From CAG-791 sp963658405 (GTDB lineage Bacteria; Bacillota; Clostridia; Lachnospirales; Lachnospiraceae), in contig CAVKQI010000098.1 in the NCBI GenBank assembly GCA_963658405.1, forward strand, positions 1 through 9,000: a stretch of 9,000 nucleotides of DNA, written 5' to 3'. Shown here one piece after another: positions 1-5,887 of this stretch. Below the pieces are notes generated by a model. The model saw nothing but the letters and a program-made list of their open reading frames with translations. It was not told where the DNA came from and did no database searches. The first letter of the stretch is position 1. Each line of letters begins with the position of its first letter. A program made the translations under genes and the position numbers.

Positions 1-45
1 ACACCCTTAGCAGGGGCGCCTCTTCAGCCTCTTGAGTATTTCTCC
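1..45 (-). tRNA. tRNA-Ser (anticodon GCT), 5' part only
   Basis: Read on the minus strand from position 45, the sequence opens with GGAGAAA (the 5' half of the acceptor stem) and continues through a D-arm with the CTCAAG...AGGCTGAAG pattern of bacterial class II serine tRNAs. It then forms an anticodon stem-loop, CGCCC-CTGCTAA-GGGTG. The anticodon GCT lies at positions 11-9 and would decode AGC and AGU. The variable arm, T-arm and 3' acceptor strand lie outside the window, so the gene is cut by the edge rather than broken. A consensus promoter sits about 55 bp upstream. Identity rests on the anticodon loop and serine-type D-arm. Confidence 0.9.
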
Positions 46-69
46 AAAGCCTGATTCAATAAGCTTATT

Positions 70-96
70 CTTTTCGCGTCGCATTTGACGCAAAAG
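70..96 (-). repeat. Inverted repeat over the predicted tRNA transcript start
   Basis: CTTTT(c)GCGTC and GACGCAAAAG form a 10-bp stem with one bulged C around a 6-base loop. The element lies directly downstream of the -10 box and covers the predicted start near 91. It is not followed by a T-run on either strand, so it does not look like an intrinsic terminator. It could be an operator or part of the tRNA precursor leader; the function is unknown. Confidence 0.5.
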
Positions 97-98
97 TT

Positions 99-127
99 AT
101 TATACAGAAGGGCTATTTGTTTGTCAA
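99..127 (-). promoter_or_regulatory. Consensus sigma-A promoter of the tRNA-Ser gene
   Basis: On the minus strand the -35 box TTGACA occupies 127-122 and the -10 box TATAAT occupies 104-99, separated by exactly 17 bp. Both hexamers match the consensus completely. Transcription would begin near position 91, giving a leader of about 46 nt before the tRNA. A promoter this strong is expected for a stable RNA gene and shows that the tRNA is not dependent on readthrough from fumB. Confidence 0.85.
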
Positions 128-225
128 TCAGATTTTTCTATTTTCTGCAAGCAATTCACTTCAGCAATTCTTCTGCCGCCGCATCTGGCCGGTTCGACGA
201 TCAGCAGACGGCATACAGTCCCCTC

Positions 226-254
226 ATTATATATAGGAAAACACTGTCTCCCAA
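226..254 (-). promoter_or_regulatory. Candidate second promoter downstream of fumB
   Basis: On the minus strand TTGGGA (254-249, 4 of 6 matches to TTGACA) lies 17 bp upstream of a perfect TATAAT (231-226). A transcript starting near 219 would cross the rest of the gap between fumB and the tRNA promoter and could supply an upstream start for the tRNA. No obvious RNA gene or open frame with a good ribosome site follows it. This is a pattern match only. Confidence 0.3.
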
Positions 255-279
255 AGGCAACGGTGAACACGGGCGGCGC

Positions 280-831
280 TTATAACGTGCAGTATTCCTT
301 CGCTGCTGTCTCATACAGATTATTTCCCTGTGCGTCTATTACCACGATGACCGGGAAATCCTTCACTTCCAGCCTGCGGATGGCCTCTGTGCCCAGATCC
401 TCGTAGGCCACGACCTCTGCTTTCTCTATGGATTTGGAGAGAAGTGCTCCTGCGCCGCCGATCGCAGCGAAATACACGGCGCCGTTTCGCACGATTGCCT
501 CCTGCACCTCCCGGGTTCTTTTTCCCTTTCCTATCATGGCGGCAAGCCCTAAATCCAGCAGAGCCGGCGCATACTTATCCATTCTGCTGGCCGTCGTGGG
601 ACCCGCAGAGCCGATCGGTCTGCCTTCTCTTGCCGGTGAAGGTCCCATATAATAGATGATCTCTCCCCGGATATCCACGGGAAGTTCTCTGCCTTCTGCC
701 AGTGCCTGTGCCATACGCTTATGCGCAGCATCCCGGGCTGTATAGATTGTACCGGTTATATAAACCATATCTCCCGCCTGACACTGTGCTGCTTTTTCTT
801 TTGTAAACGGCGTTGTAAATTTCCTGTCCAT
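280..831 (-). CDS. fumB: Class I fumarate hydratase, beta subunit
   Basis: This is the C-terminal-type subunit of the two-subunit, [4Fe-4S]-dependent class I fumarase, which interconverts fumarate and L-malate in the cytoplasm. At 183 aa it has the usual length for a stand-alone beta chain. Family landmarks are TARDAAHKR (31-39), YMGPSPAREGRPIGSAGP (61-78) followed by TTASRMDKY, the MIGKGKR segment (99-105), YFAAIGGAGALLS (120-132) and VIVVIDAQGN (161-170). The ATG at 831 is preceded by GGAAGGAAATC, a good ribosome site. It follows the alpha subunit after 36 bp, so the two are surely co-transcribed and assemble together. Class I hydro-lyases also include L(+)-tartrate dehydratase, so the substrate is inferred from overall resemblance. 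No clear rho-independent terminator follows the TAA. Confidence 0.93.
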   Translation of the reverse strand: MDRKFTTPFTKEKAAQCQAGDMVYITGTIYTARDAAHKRMAQALAEGRELPVDIRGEIIYYMGPSPAREGRPIGSAGPTTASRMDKYAPALLDLGLAAMIGKGKRTREVQEAIVRNGAVYFAAIGGAGALLSKSIEKAEVVAYEDLGTEAIRRLEVKDFPVIVVIDAQGNNLYETAAKEYCTL

Positions 832-867
832 GATTTCCTTCCCTTCCCGTTCTCTTCCGTCTGCGGA

Positions 868-1710
868 TCAGATTTCCGCACAGGCATGCCGATTCACATG
901 GCAGCAGATATTCACTGCTACCGGCAGTCCTGCGATATGTGTCGGATAGGTGAGGATATGCAGGGCCAGCGCTGTCACTGTGCCGCCCAGTCCCGCAGGA
1001 CCGATTCCCGTCCGGTTGATCTTTTTCAGAACTTCTTCCTCTATAGCAGCTATATGCGGTTGCTCTGCATGCTGTTCTACCGGCAGTGTAAGTGCCTTCT
1101 TTGCCATCTCTGCACATTTTTCGAAGGTGCCTCCTACGCCGACACCAACCACCATGGGAGGACAGGCATTCGGTCCCGCTTCTCTGACCGCGGTCAGTAT
1201 GGCGTTCTTTACACCTTCCTCGCCGTCTGCCGGCTTGAGCATAAAGATCCGGCTCATATTTTCACTGCCGAATCCCTTCGGTGCCACGGTTATACGGATC
1301 TTGTCCCCCGGAACAATTTCATAGTGGATCACAGCCGGGGTATTATCTCCCGTATTTACACGCAAAAGCGGATCGCTTACCACAGATTTTCGAAGATATC
1401 CCTCTGTATATCCCCTTTTTACGCCTTCATTCACAGCATCCGTCAGCGCTGCGCCTGTCACGTGCACATCCTGGCCAATCTCCATAAACACTACTGCCAT
1501 ACCGGTGTCCTGACAGATCGGGATTTCTTCCTCCCCGGCAATCTGCAGATTATCCTCCAGCTTCTCCAGGATCTGTCGTCCCAAAGGAGATTTTTCCTCC
1601 TCCTTTGCCTGCAGAAGGCGCGCCTTCATATCCGGAGAAAGTGTATAATTGGCCTCTATGCACAGATCCCGTACGATCTGCGTTATTTTGCTGCTCTCTA
1701 TTTCACGCAT
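868..1710 (-). CDS. fumA: Class I fumarate hydratase, alpha subunit
   Basis: This is the cluster-carrying subunit of class I fumarase. The three cysteines expected to hold the [4Fe-4S] cluster are visible: C66 in PICQDTGMAVVF, C183 in NACPPMVVGVGVGGTFEKC, and C270 in VAVNICCHVNRH. The fourth iron is left free for substrate, as in aconitase-type enzymes. The 280-aa length is normal for the split alpha chain. The ATG at 1710 lies 15 bp after the HIT stop, behind AAAGAGGAAGCGGT, a good ribosome site. Gene order alpha then beta matches other split class I enzymes. The enzyme type is oxygen-sensitive, which fits an anaerobe running a partial, probably reductive, C4-dicarboxylate branch. L-tartrate dehydratase alpha is the main alternative assignment. 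Confidence 0.93.
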   Translation of the reverse strand: MREIESSKITQIVRDLCIEANYTLSPDMKARLLQAKEEEKSPLGRQILEKLEDNLQIAGEEEIPICQDTGMAVVFMEIGQDVHVTGAALTDAVNEGVKRGYTEGYLRKSVVSDPLLRVNTGDNTPAVIHYEIVPGDKIRITVAPKGFGSENMSRIFMLKPADGEEGVKNAILTAVREAGPNACPPMVVGVGVGGTFEKCAEMAKKALTLPVEQHAEQPHIAAIEEEVLKKINRTGIGPAGLGGTVTALALHILTYPTHIAGLPVAVNICCHVNRHACAEI

Positions 1711-1725
1711 ACCGCTTCCTCTTTC

Positions 1726-2139
1726 CTACTCGCCCATAATCTCCTGCTGTGTCTGCTGCAGGGATACATCATCTGCCTCCTTGGGTTCCCAGCCGATTTT
1801 CTGCCCGTCTCCCTCATATCTCGGAATCAGATGCATATGGAAATGAAAAACGGTCTGTCCCGCAACGGTGCCGTTGTTCTGTACCAGATTAAAGCCGTCC
1901 GTATGCAGATTGTCGTGCATCTTGATGGCCATTTTTCTGGCCAGTTTCATCGTCTCTCCGGCCCAGTCCTCCGGCAGCTCATATAAATTGGCAAAGTGCT
2001 CCTTAGGAAGAATCAGAGCATGCCCTTTGGTAGCCGGTCCCAGATCCAGAATGACCCGGAATTTCTCATCCTCATACAGTGTCTTTGACGGAATCTCTCC
2101 GTTGGCAATTTTGCAGAAAATACAATCCTGATCTTTCAT
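1726..2139 (-). CDS. HIT-family (Hint-like) nucleotide-binding protein
   Basis: This is a 137-aa histidine-triad protein. The signature is HFHMHLI at 99-105 (His-x-His-x-His-x-x), with the middle His (H101) the expected nucleophile for AMP-lysine or phosphoramidate-type hydrolysis. An N-terminal CIFC pair (C6, C9), with H48 and H99, fits the zinc-binding form of the family. The frame is open upstream to 2160, but the ATG at 2139 is chosen because AAAGAGG lies 5 bases before it and because starts upstream fall inside a hairpin. It sits 15 bp ahead of fumA, so it is probably the first gene of a HIT-fumA-fumB unit. Its physiological substrate cannot be told from sequence, and its link to fumarase may be only shared transcription. 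The 143-bp leader upstream is packed with hairpins. Confidence 0.92.
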   Translation of the reverse strand: MKDQDCIFCKIANGEIPSKTLYEDEKFRVILDLGPATKGHALILPKEHFANLYELPEDWAGETMKLARKMAIKMHDNLHTDGFNLVQNNGTVAGQTVFHFHMHLIPRYEGDGQKIGWEPKEADDVSLQQTQQEIMGE

Positions 2140-2152
2140 GTTTACCTCTTTC

Positions 2153-2172
2153 TGCCGCAATTTATTGCGGCA
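2153..2172. repeat. Hairpin 1 of 4, just upstream of the HIT ribosome site
   Basis: A perfect 8-bp inverted repeat, TGCCGCAA-TTTA-TTGCGGCA, with a 4-base loop. On the transcribed (minus) strand it ends 3 bases before the AGAGG ribosome site of the HIT gene, so in mRNA it would sit directly against the initiation region. There is no T-run after it. Confidence 0.75.
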
Positions 2173-2178
2173 ACACGA

Positions 2179-2205
2179 GGAGAATTTCGCGTAGGCGAAT
2201 TCTCC
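2179..2205. repeat. Hairpin 2 of 4
   Basis: GGAGAATT(t)CGC pairs with GCGAATTCTCC: 11 base pairs, one bulged T at 2187, and a 4-base GTAG loop. Separated from hairpin 1 by 6 bases and from hairpin 3 by 12 bases that include the palindrome GTGATCAC (2209-2216). No T-run follows on either strand. Confidence 0.75.
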
Positions 2206-2217
2206 GATGTGATCACG

Positions 2218-2243
2218 GATTGATGACGTTTACGTCATCAATC
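2218..2243. repeat. Hairpin 3 of 4
   Basis: A perfect 11-bp inverted repeat, GATTGATGACG and CGTCATCAATC, around a TTTA loop, the same loop as hairpin 1 on the plus strand. As double-stranded DNA it would also be a symmetrical protein-binding site (TGACG-N4-CGTCA core). Only two bases separate it from hairpin 4. Confidence 0.75.
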
Positions 2244-2245
2244 GA

Positions 2246-2281
2246 GTTTGAAAGCAATGCCATCAGGCATTTCTTTCAAAC
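2246..2281. repeat. Hairpin 4 of 4, directly after the rhomboid stop codon
   Basis: GTTTGAAAG pairs with CTTTCAAAC (9 bp) and, inside a single C/T mismatch, AATGCC pairs with GGCATT (6 bp) around an ATCA loop. This makes a 15-bp stem with one mismatch. On the minus strand it starts one base after the rhomboid TAA. It lacks a following T-run, so it is not a classic intrinsic terminator, though it could protect the 3' end of the rhomboid message. Confidence 0.75.
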
Positions 2282-2282
2282 T

Positions 2283-3440
2283 TTACCTCCATTTCTTATT
2301 GTACAGCAGCCAGATGCCGCAGCAGATAAGGCCTCCGACCATTCCGCCCACATGGGCTGCATTGTTGATCCCTGCTGTAACGAATCCATTGTACAGGCAG
2401 CAGCCGACACCAAGTGCTACACGAAACACCACTTCTTTATGAAGACGACGTCTCTGTACCAATACCAGAAGAAGCATCGCCCCCATGACACCAAAAACGG
2501 CGCCGCTGGCTCCCAGGGACATGCTGCTGGCTCCCTGCATGACATCCAGTGTCATAGAAAATACATTTCCCAGCACACCTGACAGCAGATAAAGCAACAG
2601 GTAATACCGGCTGCCCATTATCCTCTCGATGCTCTCACCTACGAACAAAAGCATGATCATATTGGAAAACAGGTGCGCGGTATCCGCGTGGAGGAACATG
2701 GAGGTGATCACTCTCCAGTATTCTCCCTGCTGCAGTACAGCCGGCGCCTGCAGCATCCCCAGCCCGTAGAGTATGACTGCTGCAGCGGGCCAGAAGGCAC
2801 ACAGCAGAAAAAGAACCACGTTGACAATGACGAGTGCCGCAGTGACAGGGATTTTTCTCAGCTGCTCTCTTATTTCTCCGTACATATTCCGACTGTCTGC
2901 AGAAATCATTTCCTTAGTCTGTCCGTAACCGGAGGGCGGCAGCACTTCCTCTGCCAGTCCATGCTCAATAACTCGACGCAGGCCATAAAAGTCCGGCGCC
3001 CTGTCCTCATAAATCAGCAGTCTGTTCGTACTTTTATCTATGATCCAGCAAAAGGGATCTCCTTCTTCCCGCAGAGACTTTGTCACATATCCGCATACCA
3101 ACAGACGAAGGAGATGAACATCCTCCTTACTGCACTGAAATCTCTGCGCAAGTTCTGCCGCAGTGTCGTGTGCTGTGTCCGATGCGGTGCCCCATGCAGT
3201 GTCTGCCGTCGTCTGTCTGTTCCGGCTTTCCTGATCATCCCGCTGTGCCTGCCGGCCGCGTTCTTCCTCAGGAGCGGAGATCTCTTCCGCTTTTCCTTCA
3301 CAGGTGACTGAGATTACTTCCACTGCACAGATTGTTCTTTGCTCTGCTCTTACATAGACCGTCTCTGCCGGGGAATTTCCCCGGTATTCCCTGTATCCCT
3401 CTTCCTGCAGAATATAACCGATTCTCTGCTCTGCATCCAC
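2283..3440 (-). CDS. Rhomboid-family intramembrane serine protease
   Basis: A membrane protease that cuts transmembrane segments of other proteins, 385 aa. The catalytic Ser is S312 in SLGASGAVFG and the catalytic His is H363 in NAAHVGGMVGG. The oxyanion-loop region HLFSN (H256, N260) is also present. Hydrophobic segments start near residue 199 and run to 380, giving the six-helix core. Residues 1-195 are a soluble, probably cytosolic extension that includes a low-complexity DTA-rich stretch (about 80-95). The start taken is GTG at 3440: no ATG exists in frame back to the TAA at 3548-3546, and GGAAGGAT lies 11 bases upstream, somewhat far for a ribosome site. The exact start is therefore uncertain. 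A candidate promoter lies just upstream. The substrate is unknown; its position after pilus genes is suggestive but may be chance. Confidence 0.92.
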   Translation of the reverse strand: MDAEQRIGYILQEEGYREYRGNSPAETVYVRAEQRTICAVEVISVTCEGKAEEISAPEEERGRQAQRDDQESRNRQTTADTAWGTASDTAHDTAAELAQRFQCSKEDVHLLRLLVCGYVTKSLREEGDPFCWIIDKSTNRLLIYEDRAPDFYGLRRVIEHGLAEEVLPPSGYGQTKEMISADSRNMYGEIREQLRKIPVTAALVIVNVVLFLLCAFWPAAAVILYGLGMLQAPAVLQQGEYWRVITSMFLHADTAHLFSNMIMLLFVGESIERIMGSRYYLLLYLLSGVLGNVFSMTLDVMQGASSMSLGASGAVFGVMGAMLLLVLVQRRRLHKEVVFRVALGVGCCLYNGFVTAGINNAAHVGGMVGGLICCGIWLLYNKKWR

Positions 3441-3470
3441 TCTGTTTTGTGATCCTTCCCGTTTCTTTTC

Positions 3471-3499
3471 ATCGTAACCCCTGCCCCTGTATTTTTCAA
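3471..3499 (-). promoter_or_regulatory. Candidate sigma-A promoter for the rhomboid gene
   Basis: On the minus strand TTGAAA (3499-3494, 5 of 6 matches) and TACGAT (3476-3471, 4 of 6) are separated by 17 bp. The predicted start near 3464 leaves about 24 nt before the GTG start, including the GGAAGGAT ribosome site. The 161-bp gap between the FHA gene and rhomboid holds nothing else I can support, and no clear terminator of the pilus operon is visible in it. Confidence 0.4.
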
Positions 3500-3601
3500 C
3501 CGCATTCCTGTCCGGCCGCAGTGAAATCTCTGCCTGCGTTACTTTTTACGGGAAAGTCAGACGACTATACGTGCAGCCACCTGCAGCCTGTACAGTAATC
3601 T

Positions 3602-5218
3602 CTATCGATAGCAGAATGCGATCTTTCCGATCCGGATTTCATCTCCAGGGTGAATACCCGTGCTTTCGTTAGGCTCTAAGCGTATGCCGTTTACATAGGT
3701 CCCATTCAGGCTGTTTAAATCTGTCATGCACACGTTCCCATCGCCCTCCCCTTCGGAAAATCTGGCATGCAGCCGGCTGACGGAAGAATCCTCCAGCAGA
3801 TAATCCGCATATCCTGCCATCTGCCCTACCGTGAACGGAAAATCCTTAAGAGCAATCCTGTACTTTCTCCAAGGACCCAGTCCATATAATTTCTGCGTTG
3901 GCTCCTCCAGATCCTCCGCATATATTTCCTTCTCTCTCTGCTTGCTTTCTTTCTCAGCCACGCTCTCTTTTCTTGCTTCCTCAAAAGCATACTCCTGCGT
4001 AGGTTCCATTCTCTTTTCTTCCCGCAGAGCTTCCTGTTTTTCCATCTCTCTTTTCTCAGCACGGCTGCACAGGATGCTCATGATCACACCGGCTGATGAG
4101 CAGACAATTGCCGCTGCCATACACAGATACATGCCCCCACGGCAAAGCGTCTCCCTCTCCGGCTCCATAATGTAATTCGTCAGCCCCCACCACAACAGTA
4201 CACCTGCTGCCAGAAAAACACCCGCACCGACTAACAGGCGCAGAACGTATTTTTTCTGAATCATGCCGCTGTGCAGGGATGCATTCTCTTCCGTCATATG
4301 TTCTTCTGTATTCCCTGACGTATTCTCTGATGCATCCTCCCATTTTCCGGATTCCCAAGTTTCCTTTGCGTCCTTTGACCTCTTCGATTTCTTTGCGTCA
4401 TTTCTTCCTTTTTTCTTTCCCTGCGCACCTGCATTCTCCACGGCTTCTTTATAAGACGTCCCTTCCAGGAGCTGTTCCGTCTCATACTCCGTGCGGACTG
4501 TATCCGGCCCTGCCCCGGTCCCTCTTCTGCCGTCAGGCTCCGGCTTTATGCTGCTTTCTCTCTCCCAGCATTCGTCGTTTTCATAGGCCAAAACATCCTG
4601 CGCCTTTATTTCTTCCTCTGCCGTCCTGGGATGTTCTACTTTTTTAAGGTCCAGCAGCGTCTCTTCTGTCAGCAGGAAGCTCTCGTTTTCTGCCATTTCA
4701 CACAGTCGGTAAATAAGACCCAGCAGGCCGTTCTCATCATTCTCCATCTTGTCGGCAATAAACTCCAGCAATGCCGCCTCACTGCCTTTTTGGGCCCTCT
4801 GTTCATGAGCCTCCTTTGTACCGGGCAGATAAGTAAAATAAAATTTTTCCTGCACGAAATCATAAAATATAAACTCCGGACGAAGCAGCAGCCTTTCCCT
4901 GTCCAGCAGATATTCCTCCAGCTTTGCATTCATCCGGGCGGTTTCCTGCAGCAGAATATTCACCTCCTCACTGGACATCTCACGTTTTTCAAAAAGACAT
5001 GCCAGGCTCTGTCTGGATGTGATCTCATAGTATAGAAAGCATTTTTCGTCAATGAAACGCAGGCTGCAGGGAAGCAGTCCGTCTACCTGATTGGCCGCCA
5101 GCATCTTATACTGATAGCTCTCACAGTTTTCTTCTCTGCATAAAATCATGTAATTATGCATAGCATCCTTATAATAGCGGGGTTTCAGTCCCTCCGCCGT
5201 GATCCGATCAGTTTCCAT
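3602..5218 (-). CDS. DUF6382 and FHA domain membrane protein of the Tad-like locus
   Basis: A 538-aa protein with an N-terminal globular region resembling DUF6382 (about 10-185), a charged low-complexity linker rich in Lys, Glu and Asp (about 200-320), two predicted membrane helices (about 325-346 and 362-385), a second charged stretch likely to be coiled (about 388-440), and a C-terminal FHA domain (about 452-538). The FHA landmarks SVSRLHARF (479-487) and DLNSLNGTYVNG (500-511) are intact, but the usual FxxGR arginine is a Gln (FTVGQ, 462-466). FHA domains read phosphothreonine, so the protein may sense a kinase signal at the pilus machine; that role is inferred. Start: ATG at 5218 with AAAGGA 5 bases upstream, overlapping the TadE-like stop by 11 bp. 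The frame is open back to 5251. The TAG at 3604-3602 probably ends the pilus operon. Confidence 0.88.
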   Translation of the reverse strand: METDRITAEGLKPRYYKDAMHNYMILCREENCESYQYKMLAANQVDGLLPCSLRFIDEKCFLYYEITSRQSLACLFEKREMSSEEVNILLQETARMNAKLEEYLLDRERLLLRPEFIFYDFVQEKFYFTYLPGTKEAHEQRAQKGSEAALLEFIADKMENDENGLLGLIYRLCEMAENESFLLTEETLLDLKKVEHPRTAEEEIKAQDVLAYENDECWERESSIKPEPDGRRGTGAGPDTVRTEYETEQLLEGTSYKEAVENAGAQGKKKGRNDAKKSKRSKDAKETWESGKWEDASENTSGNTEEHMTEENASLHSGMIQKKYVLRLLVGAGVFLAAGVLLWWGLTNYIMEPERETLCRGGMYLCMAAAIVCSSAGVIMSILCSRAEKREMEKQEALREEKRMEPTQEYAFEEARKESVAEKESKQREKEIYAEDLEEPTQKLYGLGPWRKYRIALKDFPFTVGQMAGYADYLLEDSSVSRLHARFSEGEGDGNVCMTDLNSLNGTYVNGIRLEPNESTGIHPGDEIRIGKIAFCYR

Positions 5219-5717
5219 CTTTTCCTTTCTGTGCCGCAGTTTCTGCTGCATTTTTCAATATGGCCTGTATTCTCCCGAATTGCCGGAAGCCCTTTACAGG
5301 ATCTGTTTCCTTTGCTTTTGCCCTGTAAGCAATCCGCCACCTGCCGGAGGGCATCAGAAAATGCCTCTGGAAAACAATCGGAGAGATTTCGATTTCTCCC
5401 TGCATTTCTACCCATTTGCCATTCATGGCGGCATTGCCTGTGCTGTTTTTTACTGCGAAGTATTTCGTTCCGTACTGCCTCTCCTTGCCGGCAAGCACGG
5501 CCTGGGGCTTATCCTGCTCCTCCTTCAGGATGCTGCTTCGAAAGCACAGGATATAGGCATCCTGCGCGATCAGGCATCTGTCGTACAGGTAAAAGGAGAG
5601 ATAAATAAGAAGCACAAAGATCACCAGTACCGTAGGGATAAGGAGGGATGCCTCCACTGTAAAATAGGCTCCTGTCCATTGTTCTTTCCCTATTGTTTTC
5701 CTTCTTCTTTTAAGCAA
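5208..5717 (-). CDS. Small TadE-like pseudopilin
   Basis: A membrane-anchored pseudopilin-like protein, 169 aa from the chosen start. A basic leader (LLKRRRKTIGKEQWTG) is followed by AYFTVEASLLIP and one long hydrophobic helix (about 17-43), then a small extracytoplasmic domain. The TVEAS motif is typical of TadE-like proteins and marks a likely prepilin-peptidase substrate, with cleavage after G16. The start is uncertain. TTG at 5717 is chosen because AAAGGG lies 6 bases upstream and gives a normal short leader. The frame is open to ATG 5879, with another ATG at 5804, but those would put 45 to 70 residues ahead of the pilin-type helix. The price of TTG is a 170-bp gap in an otherwise packed operon. 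The C-terminus overlaps the FHA gene start by 11 bp. Confidence 0.8.
   Translation of the reverse strand: MLKRRRKTIGKEQWTGAYFTVEASLLIPTVLVIFVLLIYLSFYLYDRCLIAQDAYILCFRSSILKEEQDKPQAVLAGKERQYGTKYFAVKNSTGNAAMNGKWVEMQGEIEISPIVFQRHFLMPSGRWRIAYRAKAKETDPVKGFRQFGRIQAILKNAAETAAQKGKDGN
5221..5249. repeat. Direct repeat copy A, upstream of the FHA gene start
   Basis: This stretch matches 5721-5748 except for one substitution, a one-base indel and a two-base indel. On the minus strand it reads ...CTGCGGCACAGAAAGGAAA and carries the ribosome site of the FHA gene while also encoding the TAAQKGK near the end of the TadE-like protein. Copy A and copy B start exactly 500 bp apart. Confidence 0.6.
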
Positions 5718-5720
5718 ATA

Positions 5721-5748
5721 TTTCCCTTTCTGTGCCGCGGTTTGCTGC
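5721..5748. repeat. Direct repeat copy B, upstream of the TadE-like TTG start
   Basis: The second copy of the element at 5221-5249. On the minus strand it reads ...CCGCGGCACAGAAAGGGAAA and supplies the ribosome site for the proposed TTG start at 5717. In the frame open to 5879 it would also encode TAAQKGK, as copy A does. Confidence 0.6.
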
Positions 5749-5887
5749 CGCTGTATCAGGAGAATCCGCAAAGACGAATCCCATAATGTGATGCAGCCTT
5801 CCATGGCGGAGTCCTGCAGCATCAGCATCCGCGGCATACAAATCGATTGATCATTTTCGGGAGCTTCCTCTCTTTGCATCCTGCTCT

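Noticed and set aside
124..279. The fumB frame stays open for 51 codons after its TAA stop
   Set aside because: The 183-aa product already has full family length. The extension has no beta-subunit features, and no readthrough signal is evident, so chance is the simplest explanation.
85..285. A 66-codon plus-strand open frame in the gap next to the tRNA
   Set aside because: It overlaps the tRNA promoter on the other strand, has no ribosome site I can see, and resembles no known family.
721..1986. A 421-codon open frame on the plus strand across fumA, the fumA-fumB gap and HIT
   Set aside because: It lies antisense to two strongly recognised genes with catalytic residues in place, its translation is Cys/His/Arg-rich with no family resemblance, and it crosses gene boundaries.
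2246..2281. Hairpin 4 as a rho-independent terminator for the rhomboid gene
   Set aside because: The stem is long enough, but it is A/T-rich at the base and is not followed by a run of T on the transcribed strand.
2673..3311. A 212-codon plus-strand open frame inside the rhomboid gene
   Set aside because: It is antisense to the rhomboid coding sequence and has the composition expected of a shadow frame; no domain is visible.
3319..3474. A 40-odd-codon minus-strand frame starting at the ATG at 3472
   Set aside because: It overlaps the start of the rhomboid gene in another frame, lies inside the candidate promoter, and its translation shows no features.
3441..3601. A terminator for the pilus operon in the gap after the FHA gene
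   Set aside because: Only 4- to 5-bp chance stems were found (for example around 3520-3545), with no T-run behind them.
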